43,498 nucleotides of DNA from Diatrype stigma (Eukaryota > Ascomycota > Sordariomycetes > Xylariales > Diatrypaceae): the NCBI GenBank assembly GCA_022225965.2, contig JAKJXP020000181.1, positions 1 through 43,498 of the forward strand, written 5' to 3'. The notes below the pieces were generated by a model that searched no databases, was not told the origin of the DNA, and saw only the letters and a list, made by a program, of their open reading frames with translations. The translations under genes were made by a program, and so were the position numbers. Positions 22,874 through 32,117 of the stretch are shown here, piece by piece; the first letter of the stretch is position 1, and each line of letters begins with the position of its first letter.

Positions 22874-24125
22874 CTATAATGCAGAGTTGTGATTTAATTA
22901 CTAATAGTTAGTCCGGCCCCGGATTAAAACTAATTTAATTATTCCAGGCCCGGACTAAAACTAACTAATATTCCTTAATCCGATTACGTAATTTAGTTAA
23001 TTAGTCCGGGGCCGAACTAAGAACTAATTAAATTAGTTAGTTAGTAATTTAAAAGAAACTAAGAACTGATTATACTTAATACTTTTTTTACATTTATAAT
23101 ATATATATATATATATATTTATAAGTTATTTAAGAAATAATACTTTATTATTTAATATAAAGCTTAAATATAAGGAATTTACCTTTATATTAAATTAAAA
23201 ACAAGAAATAAAGCATTTATGAAATAACTTCTTTATATAATAATTATACTAATACAACAAATACGAATTATAAAATCGAATAATTCCGTAATATTATTCG
23301 ATACCCTGTATTTCCTTTCCCGATGCCGCTTAAGCGTAAAGGGTACCATAATCGGTATTTCCGTTACTAATACGATATTTTGAAGGCTACATCGAAGGGT
23401 ATCTAAATACCCAATTTTCCGAAATCGACCACTAAATTATTAATAAATTAATACTTAATTTTAAATATAAATCCGATTTAAATAAAAACAAAACTTACAT
23501 GTTCCGAAGGATTAAAATAAAAGGCATTTCTGTCGTAATAAGGAGCTTTCGAATGAATCGAAATAACATAATTTAACGTACCTCGTCGTTTTCGGCAAGA
23601 ATAACGGGCCATAAATACCCGTTATGAACCGTATAATCGTATTGCTGCAATTCGGTTCGAAAGTTATACATAAATCGAACTTCGTTATCGTTTTCGTATT
23701 ATAAATAATAACCGTTAATTTTATAAAATAATACGTGTAAATAATAATACGTATAAAATAAAACAACAATATAAAACAAAATAATAATATAAAACAAAAT
23801 AACGATATAAAATAATTATATAATATAAAAAAAATATACCTGTTCCGACAAAGTCTGGTTTAGGAACCGGAAAAACAACTAATTAAATTCAGCTTCGGCT
23901 TGGACCTTTCGAAAAAAAGCCCCATAAAGGTAACCGATTATAACTATAACCATAATGAGCAAAAGAAAAAAAGATAAATAATAAATAAAAGATATAAATA
24001 AGATAATAAGAAAGAAATTAATAGTTATAATAGGGTTTTTATATACTATATAAATAAAAACGAAAAAACCAAAAATGAATTATAAAGAAAAGGTATTATA
24101 TAAATCGTAAGCGATACGTAATTCT

Positions 24126-25130
24126 TTCGATTAGGTTAATTTGTAATACGGGTTTAATTAAAATCCGTTTAATCGTCCGATATAATTAATTTTTAATACA
24201 GAATTAATAATAACAGTAAGCCGGTATATAATTCTTTCGATTAAGTTAATCACCTAAATAAGTGGTTAAACTGTCCGCACCTTAGCTAAGTCTGTCCAGC
24301 CCAGCAATTGCTGCGGTAGGTAACGACCTGGCTTGTCGAAGTACGCAGCTGCTAAAGCCGCGTACATGCGACGCAAACCGAGCGGGCCTTTTCTGATCCG
24401 ACGCCGTCAGTAATGGCAACAAATCCGGCAATTTCTGCCATCCGCCACCGACTTCTGCCAAGCCGCTGGCACCGATTACCGACGTCCCCTGCCCCTCCGC
24501 AGACCTAACGCCCCTCCTTCCATTCGACGTTCCCTTGGCAGCCCCTCCTGCCACGCAACCATTCGCCGAGCCGCTCACTACTCGACGACCCCGCCGTCGA
24601 CTGGCAGCCCCCCCAGCCAACGGTACCCAAAAACCCCACCCGCCACCAGTCATCCATGTGGCACCAACAATGCGTCGATTCCGCCCCCGACGCCCCAGCC
24701 CCAGCCCCCCCCCCCCCCCTTCTCTTTCTGTCAGCCCCAACTTGCTCGCGCTCTGTCCAGGGGCCCCCTGGGGGCACCTTGGATACTCCAGCCGTCCCAT
24801 ATACTATACAGTATCGGGCTTATGTATGTAGTTATATATACCCCCTTCGGGGGTAAGTAATTAGGTAAATAGGTCCATCCGGACGTAAAAATACATCATC
24901 ATCATTATCTTCGATTAGGTTAATTTGTAATACGGATTTAATTAAAATCCGTTCGATCGTTTAATATAATTAATTTTTAATACGGAATTAATAATAATAA
25001 TAAACCGATATGTAATTTCTTCGATTAAGTTAATTTATAATACGGATTTAATTAAAGTCCATCCAATCGTTTAATATAGTTAATTTTTAATACGGAATTA
25101 ATAATCGGGCTTAATTAAAGTTCGCATTAT
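24126..25130. repeat. ~110-bp tandem repeat upstream of the hAT transposase (three units, middle one split)
   Basis: The unit begins TTCGATTARGTTAATTTRTAATACGG and ends near a GAATTAATAATAA stretch. Copies start at about 24,126, at 24,236 (split by the SINE-like element, resuming at 24,910) and at 25,019. Unit length is 109-110 bp and differences are transitions. It lies inside the hAT element, 5' of the transposase, and may be a transposase-binding or promoter array. Confidence 0.65.
24251..24909 (+). mobile_element. SINE-like element, copy 3 (best preserved)
   Basis: This 659-bp element is flanked by TTCGATTAAGTTAAT (24,236-24,250) and TTCGATTAGGTTAAT (24,910-24,924), a 15-bp TSD with one transition. 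It starts CACCTAAATAAGTGG, is far more GC-rich than the hAT element around it, has a C-run near 24,705-24,718, and ends with hairpin CCCCC-TTC-GGGGG (24,841-24,853), hairpin GTCC-ATCC-GGAC (24,873-24,884) and CATCATCATCATTATC. The head is not LINE-derived, while the last ~150 bases match the LINE 3' ends. Transfer in trans by the LINE machinery is the simplest reading. Long open frames here are not conserved between copies. Confidence 0.85.
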
Positions 25131-25299
25131 ATTAATAATTACATTTTAACATATAGATTATATATTTATATAATAACCTATTTTATTTCCCATTATTTCC
25201 CTTTGTTCTTTTTTATTTATCCTTAAGTTACGTATTTATTTTATATCTTATTATATACAATTTACCCTTATTAAGTATTTTACTTACAGCTTTTTAACT

Positions 25300-28108
25300 A
25301 TGGCCTCTTTCGACGTTTTCGATTTTGATTCTTTTTTTTCCACTCCTGGGCCTTCCGAATCCCAAAATTCAGAAAACCCTACAACTGCTTCAATAACTAA
25401 AAAAAACCTTTTTAGTTTTAAATTAACCCCCGATGCTTAATCCTTTATTTATATCTTTAAAAACGGTTTATTTATGCGTATCCTATTACTTATCGAATTA
25501 CCTAAGCCCCGTAAAATGATTATTGCTTGTATTAGGTTAATTATTAATTTATACGTTATTTATTTATCATTTTTATTAACCTTTTTAGTTATAACTTTAA
25601 ATCTAAAGCTTTAGTTGCTAGCTTTTAAAGCTCGAACTTTCAACGCCATTATAAACGCAAATACCCGGCAATTGCATATAACGAAAAAAGCGAAGCAACG
25701 AAAAAAAAAGTAAGTTATTTTATACCTTTATTATATTAAGGAATATATTTATTTATTAATTATATAATTAATGAAAACGGGAATAACCGAATCCTAATCC
25801 AGTACATTCTTTAATTTGCAAATTCGAAAACGGCCGCGAAATAATACGATTATACAAAACCGAAATACCTTCGATAAAAACGAAGCTTATTTAAAGATAT
25901 TAAACGTTATTATCGAAAATAACCTATCGTTTAATACCTTAAACTCAGAATTATTTCAGGATTTACTTAAATACTATAATCCGTAAGTCTTTTCGTTTTA
26001 TATAATAAATTACATTTTAAAACTTAATTAACGTAATAAAATAAATCGCTTATAATTAATAGGTAGAAAATAAAAACAATTTTAAAAACCACCTTTTAAG
26101 ACGTCTTAGTTACCTTTAATATTTAATTATAACAAAATATCGTTTTATACGGTAAATTTTCTTTATTATTCGATATTTAAAGTTCGAATTTAAATATATT
26201 CTTTATGGGTATTATTATTTATTTTATTAATTTCGATTTTCACTTAATTTATAAGTTAATCGGCTTTAAAGATTTAATATTTAATCATACGGGCGTTTAT
26301 TTTTTCGAAAAGTTCGAAAACGTTTTACAGCATTACTTTATAATTCGAATGCAAAATATTTTTAGGTACGTTAATTTATCTTTTTACGTTATTTCTTTAT
26401 TTTATTAATTACATATCTTAATATTTCTCGAAATAACGCCTTTAATAATAATACATTTATGAAGCGTTTTTCGGAAATATACCAAAATCGATTACATACC
26501 GAATTTACCTTCGATATTCGCTGTATTGCCTACGTTTTAAATATTGTTATTCAAGATATACTTTCGGATTATATATCGAACGAAAGCGTTACCGAATTTA
26601 TATCACATTATATTAACGTTGCCGTATTTAACTTTAATGCCGACGACGAATTAATCGAAAAATTAAAAGAATTTAAAAATATGTTTATTATTGTTTTATT
26701 TGTTTTATTTGTTTTATTAGGTTTAAGTAATTAATTAAATTTAAGTCTTATTAATCGGATTCGTCGTATTGCCGTTTTAACGAAATATACTACTAATATA
26801 CGACGGGACTTTTTATCCGGAATTACGAAAGCAAAGGCCGATAGTATTTTAAGGTCCGATTATAATAAAAGAGTTATTCCAATAGATATAAACCCCTTTT
26901 TTTTCCTTTTTTCTTTTTATTATATTAATTAAATTAAAGACAATTATATTCGATGGAATTTTACGTATCGCATGATTTCGACGTTTTTCGAATTAAAAGA
27001 ACGGTTAAAATACATTAAAGGAAATACCCGTTATGCCGAATTTAAAACGATATTTCTTAATAACATGGATTGGTATAGCCTTTAGGAATTAAAACGTATA
27101 TTCGAAATATTCGTTAAACCGTCCGTTTATTTATAAGGCGAGGTTTATACCATTATATTCCAAGGCTTATTAATGGATTAATTTTTCTGGAAAAACCTAA
27201 ATAACCTTATATACGAATATCGACGGCAATTAAAAACGGAAAATACTATAGTAAGCAAAGTTTTTCTTTAAAAGAAAAATTCGTTATAAAGCTAATTCTT
27301 TTTTTAGTTACCTATATTACGGGAATTTATGGACGGCATTAAAAAAGGCGTATATAAATTAAACGATTATTATCTTAGAAAATTTACCGAAACTTCTTTA
27401 CATCGTTATAAGCTTTATTTATTTAGTATCATTTTAAATCCTATTTATAAAGTTAATCATTTTTAAGCCGGTGGTTTATTATATTATTATATTAATATTA
27501 AGCATAATATTATCGATTTATTTCAAGAAGAATATAACCGGTAAGTTAATTTTCCTTATTTATTTTATACTTTTAATTAACGTTAAATTATAGGACGAAA
27601 GAAGAAATAATACCGGCGCAACCTGCAAATTATTCTTTTAACGAATTAAACGACGATAACGAAGATTTAAATCCAAATCAACCCGATTACAATTTAGAAA
27701 ACGATATTTATATTTCTTCGTTATTTAACGAAAATAACGAAATACGAATATATTTAAACGAAAGAAATTGTATTAAAGGGATACGTTTTATTAATAGCTT
27801 AATATAAGTTATTATTATTTTATTAACAAAAAAGCAGACCGATATTTTAAAATGGTAGAATAATAATAAAAACCGGTTTCCAGTTTTAAGTATTATGGCC
27901 CGTCGTTTTTTAGGTATGCCGGCTATTATAGCTTCCATCGAACGGAAATTTTCGATTTTTAGCAATATAATTACGAAAAACCGAAATAAATTATCTCCCG
28001 AAACGATTAAGTAGTTAACCTTATTAAAGAGCTGGAAAATTAAAAATATTAAGGCTTTATAAAAGCAATTCGAAAATAACGAAAAGGAAAATAAATCGGA
28101 TAATTAAG
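25300..28108 (+). pseudogene. hAT transposase, RIP-altered
   Basis: A candidate start at 25,300 reads MASFDVFDFDSFFSTPGPSE. Further along are hAT landmarks: IRCIAYVLNIVIQDIL (26,510-26,570; the usual His of RC.AH.LNL is Tyr), IRWNFTYRMI and FELKERL (26,950-27,010), SIILNPIYKVNHF near 27,430-27,465, and a C-terminal dimerisation segment at 27,895-28,050 (ARRFLGMPA..ASIERKFSIFSNI..KNRNKLSPETIK). Donor-like GTAAGT sites at about 25,710, 25,985 and 27,541 suggest introns. Multiple TAA/TAG codons at former Gln/Trp positions show it is inactive. The protein would have cut and pasted the element in the nucleus. Confidence 0.82.
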
Positions 28109-28403
28109 AACGTTTTTGTATTATTTTTTTATTTCTTTTTAAAGGGATCTTTATTTTGTATTTTACCTTTTATATATAAAGTTTTAAAAAAAGTATAAAG
28201 TTAATTAGTTTTTAATCTTTTTTTAGTTATTAATTAACTAATTAAAATTATTCCTTAGTTAATTCGGCCTCGGATTAAAATTAATTTAGTTATTCCAGGC
28301 CCGGATTAAAACTAAGAAAGTTAATCCGGGTCCGAATTAAAACTAATTAGTTAATTAATAACTAAAAACGAACTAAAAACTAAGGAATAATTTCATAATC
28401 CTG

Positions 28404-29048
28404 CTATAATGATAATAATGTATTTTTACGTCCGGATGGACCTATTTACTTAATTACTTACCCCTAAAGGGGATATATATAATTACGTATATAAGCCCGA
28501 TATTATATAATATATGGGACGGCTGGAGTATTTAAGGCCTTAAGGGTCCAGGATAAAGCGCGAGCAAGTTGGGGCTAATAAAAAGAGAAAGGGAGGGCTG
28601 GGGCTGGGACGTCGGGGGCGGAATCGACGCATTGTTGTTGCTATATAGATGACTGGTAGCGGGAGGGGTTTTGGGTGCCGCTGGCTGGGGGGGCTGCCAG
28701 TCGGCGGCGGGTCGTCGAATAATAGGCGGTCCGGCGAATGGTTGTAAGGGGGACGTCGTATGGGAAAAGGGGGCGTTAGGTTTGCGGAAGGGGCAGGGAA
28801 CGTCGGTAGTCGGTGCCAGCGGCTTGGCGGAAGTCGGAAGTCGGTAGCGGATGGTAGAAATTGCCGGATTTGTTGCTATTACTGGTAACGTCGGAAATAC
28901 GTAAAGCAGGGCCCGCTCGGTTTGCGTCGTATATACGCGGCTTAGCAGCTACGTATTTCGATAAGTTAGGTCGTTACTTATTGCAGCAATTACTGGATTA
29001 AATAAACTTAATTAAGGTATAAATAGTTTAATTATTTATTTAAATAGT
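28404..29048 (-). mobile_element. SINE-like element, copy 4 (minus strand), tail split by the hAT insertion
   Basis: Read on the minus strand it has the head (ATTTAAATAAATAATT, a RIP-altered form of the ACCTAAATAAGTGG start), the GC-rich body, a hairpin of the CCCC-TTTA-GGGG type near 28,460-28,476 and the GTCC-ATCC-GGAC hairpin near 28,432. The (CAT)n tail runs into the hAT TSD. Its own TSD is CCTTTATATGC (22,863-22,873 and 29,049-29,059). It therefore entered the gypsy element before the hAT element entered its tail. Confidence 0.78.
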
Positions 29049-29059
29049 CCTTTATATGC

Positions 29060-29290
29060 TTAAAACGTTATATAATTAAAATACCGATATTGCATTAAAA
29101 CAAATCCGTCCGATAAGGTAATAATTAAGGTTATATTTTAACGAAACGTAAAAGATAACGATTAGCTTTTCGTTACTTATTTCTTTAAAATAATGCAAAA
29201 AACGAAACATAATTATAATATATAACAAGGAAATATTAGCAGCTATTCGCGCTTTATAATATTAGCGCGTTAAATTAATAGGCTTATAAA
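29060..29290 (+). pseudogene. Ty3/gypsy pol remnant, part 2 (RNase H)
   Basis: Directly after the SINE TSD the plus strand encodes KRYIIKIPIL, then CKKRNIIIIYNKEILAAIRAL. This is the RNase H segment that follows the RT in Ty3/gypsy elements (..ERNY..YDKELLAI..AL), and it joins in order to the frame that stopped at 22,873. Integrase was not found beyond 29,290, where a hairpin repeat begins. Confidence 0.7.
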
Positions 29291-29301
29291 TTCTTTGCCT
29301 C

Positions 29302-29400
29302 TTTAAAAAATTTCGGGCCTTTTTTAAACAAATAAGCTACGGCCCTTTGCTGCGCTACGGGAAGCCTCTTTTTTCTTAAAAAAGGCCCAAAAAATTTCAA
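29302..29400. repeat. Small hairpin repeat, copy 1
   Basis: The perfect inverted arms GGGCCTTTTTTAA (29,315-29,327) and TTAAAAAAGGCCC (29,376-29,388) enclose AACAAATAAGCTACGG and a CTGCGCTACGG block. It has the look of a tiny palindromic MITE or foldback. A second, more mutated copy lies at 29,493-29,580. Confidence 0.65.
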
Positions 29401-29492
29401 AACTAGCCGATATTAATAGAAATGTTAAATTAATATTACGTAATTATATTTCAAAATAAATATTTTATAAATTATAATAACGTATTATAAGA

Positions 29493-29580
29493 CTTTTTGG
29501 GCCCTTTTTAAACAAATAAGCTACGGCCCTTCGCTGCGTTACGAAGAGCCTTTGTTTTTAAAAAAAGATTCGGAAAAATT
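29493..29580. repeat. Small hairpin repeat, copy 2
   Basis: This shares GGGCCCTTTTTAAACAAATAAG and the CTACGGCCCTTCGCTGCGTTACG block with copy 1. The right arm is decayed by transitions. Confidence 0.6.
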
Positions 29581-29850
29581 TTACGCATCTTTTAAACGTT
29601 ATTTTATATCCGTATTTTTTTAATTTTATTTTATATACGTATTGAAAAAAAGATATTTAAATCGGCTTAGGAATTTCTTTTTTCCCTTTTTTCATTAATT
29701 CTTAATAAGAAGAAAAAAAGAAAAAAAGGAAAAAAGAAAACCCTTAAGCCGTTAAAACCTAACTGGAGATTATACGGACTTACGCCTATTAAATAACTAA
29801 GAGATAAAGGCTGCAATAAGCATGTAACTAGTAATAAGAAATAGCTAATA
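29581..29850. other. AT-rich non-coding stretch
   Basis: I see no gene. There is an inverted patch of TTTTTTCCCTTTTTTC (29,668-29,690) against GAAAAAAAGGAAAAAAG (29,712-29,737), which could fold, and decayed sequence otherwise. Confidence 0.4.
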
Positions 29851-29854
29851 ACTG

Positions 29855-30262
29855 GTGTAACTATAACAGCTATAATAAGTGGGCTATAATAGCTATAATA
29901 AGTAAGCTGTAATAAATAAACTGTAATAAGTAAGCTATAATAGCAGCTATAATAAATAAGCTGGCTGTAATAAGTAGTTATACGGGCTATAATTAAGGTG
30001 TATCGTACGGAATTATAGGTTTAGCTTTAATAAGCTATAACAAATAAGCTGTAATAAGTAGGTTATAACAGGTTATAACAGCTATAATAGCTATAATAAG
30101 TAGGTTATAATAGCTATAATAAGTAGGTTATAATAGCTTATAATAAATAAGTAAGCTATAATAAGTGGCTATATAAATGGCTATATAAGTGGCTATATGG
30201 GTAACTTTATAGGTAGCTATACGGGCTATAATTAGGTATATCGTACGAAATTACGGGTCTGG
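29855..30262. repeat. TA-rich minisatellite with higher-order duplication
   Basis: It consists of variants of GCTATAATAAGTAG / GGTTATAATA repeated dozens of times. A longer block (ATACGGGCTATAATTA..GGT.TATCGTACG.AATTA) occurs at about 29,970-30,022 and again at 30,210-30,256, so the array has a second repeat period of roughly 235 bp. Confidence 0.7.
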
Positions 30263-31520
30263 ATTTAAATAAGTGCGTTATTAATATATAATACTTTTAA
30301 AGTGCGCTATTTAATCAGTTAATAAAATAAAGCTAGCTGGCTTAACCAGTTCTTAAAGCGCGTATAATGGGTCCGATTAATTAAAAGCCCGAATGCCTAA
30401 GGTATTTCCTAAGCCTGAACTTCCGGATATAATTTTCGTATTACACCACCTTTATAAAATAACCTCCGATTAGGATTATTTTTCGCTTAAACTAAAAGTA
30501 ATGCTCTTATCGCTTTTTTTAATAATAACGCTTCCGATAATAGCCGTTATAATAACAGTAATAAGATGCGTTATGTTATTATGTTTCTTATATATTACTT
30601 AAACTAATAGCAGCTATAACATAGCGGTAATACCCGCCGCCGTAAAACTATAGCGACTTCGGCGCGAAAGAAAAAGAAGCCCCGTTTTCCGAAAAGCGCA
30701 ACGCGCGCGTAGCGCTGCCGCAGCTGCGTCGCCCGCCTCGTCCGGAACTACGTTTACCGCTGTTATTATTCCGCTAATAACGGTAATAACTGCTAGAACT
30801 GCTTCGTTTTAAAACACGTCTGCCTTTAAGTATATAAGCTTTTTCGTTATTTAATCGATATACTTATAATGTTTTTAGCTTTTCGTAAATTTCGTAATTA
30901 CCGCTGTTATTTGTTTTTTTAAGGCTGCTATTATCGCTTACTATTTCGATAACTTGAAAATAACGTTTTATTTATTTAAATAAGTTATAATTAAAATAAA
31001 TTAATAGTTAACAATTAATAATTTTTATATATTACTTATACGTTATTTAGTTAAATAAATCGTAAAACTAATCGAATTTTAAAAACCATTAAATTTATAT
31101 ATTATAATTATAAGCTTTTAAGTAATTTTATCGGCTTTAATTATATAATTAAAGGTTAAAGCTAAAGCTAATATATATAAGCTTTAGTTCTTATTTATAC
31201 AAAAAATGCTAACTTGTTTAGTTTTATATAAAGATTTTTATAAATAAGTAAATAATAAAACTTTTTTCTTTTTAATAATACTTATAAAATAAATGTTTTT
31301 CTTTAATTTTAATACTTAATTAACTAAAGTAAGGCTTTTTTTTTACTTTACTCTGGTTTAATATAAATACGATAATTTCGAAAAACAATATATTAGAAAT
31401 CATACGGCCTTAAGATTATTTGCAAGAACGGTATAAGTACAAAAGAACGACAACGCATTTGGATAAAGGTTTATTACTTAGCATTAAAAAAGTAAGGTAT
31501 AAAATAAGGTATAAATAGGA
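30263..31520. other. RIP-altered stretch with a GC-rich patch, no gene recognised
   Basis: Most is AT-rich and broken in all frames. From about 30,625 to 30,800 the composition changes sharply (GCGCAACGCGCGCGTAGCGC, then CCGCAGCTGCGTCGCCCGCC), giving an Ala/Arg-rich reading in one frame and a Cys-containing one in another. I cannot assign either. Beyond 30,830 AT-rich decayed DNA resumes. Confidence 0.35.
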
Positions 31521-32117
31521 CTGTTTATTTCGCCTAAAATCGACACATTCACTTACGTTCATTCCGGTCGCCAAGTCTTATATAACCTATATAAACGTAT
31601 TAATGCATATACTTTCGATTATTATATAAAATGTATGAAATTATTAAATATAACTCCTTTAAATTATAATACGCTTTATGTTAATATAATTAATTGCCAT
31701 ATCGAACTTTAATTGCATACCTTTAAAGCTTTAATTATTATATAACCTATATACTTAAATATATATTATTTAAATATTTATAATTATCGAAATAACTTTA
31801 TAACGGCAATACCTAATTGTTACGATTATTTTCTGAATAGCTTTAAAACCTGGCCGTTTTGGAGAATGAAACTTTGGGTAACATCGGCCCAACGTCATTT
31901 CCGGGGCCTAAAACAACCGATTTTTAATCATATTAGCTATCCGGGTATGCATTTATTATAAAGTATATTTATATAACATTACATGAAAATCCCATATAAA
32001 TTATATAAAGCTGTATGTACCGCGGGCACTAGTACGTTTTATATGGTCATATAAAACTTAACGACCGAAATAAACGTAAGTGAATGGGCCGTTTTTAAGC
32101 GGAATGAATACTTTTCT
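31521..32117. mobile_element. Element with long terminal inverted repeats (MITE-like)
   Basis: CATTCACTTACGTTCATTCCGGTCG (31,546-31,570) returns inverted at 32,062-32,086, and the similarity runs on for at least 60 bases (31,546-31,605 against 32,026-32,086), with mostly transitions between the arms. Weaker outer similarity (TTTATTTCGCCTAAAA against TTCATTCCGCTTAAAA) suggests the true ends are near 31,521 and 32,117. No TSD or transposase frame was found. Long arms would fit a Mutator-like non-autonomous element, but this is a guess. Confidence 0.6.

Larger units (their letters stand above)
22882..28403 (+). mobile_element. Complete hAT-family DNA transposon (RIP-altered) with nested SINE-like copy
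   Basis: The element is 5,522 bp long (about 4.85 kb without the nested SINE and its TSD). Flanks are CTATAATG at 22,874-22,881 and 28,404-28,411, an exact 8-bp TSD as made by hAT transposases. The ends are short inverted repeats CAGAGTTGTGAT and (reverse complement of right end) CAGGATTATGAA, with inner inverted blocks rich in CCGGGCC-type motifs on both sides (22,911-23,030 and 28,265-28,345). A transposase remnant lies at 25,300-28,108. It could not move now. Confidence 0.88.

Noticed and set aside
24282..24800. Long open frames (172 codons on the minus strand, 98 on the plus strand) with Gly/Arg- or Pro-rich translations
   Set aside because: They lie wholly inside SINE-like copy 3, overlap each other, are low-complexity products of GC-rich DNA and are not kept in the other copies.
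29855..30262. CRISPR-like array
   Set aside because: The units are directly adjacent AT-rich minisatellite repeats without unique spacers, in a fungal nuclear context.
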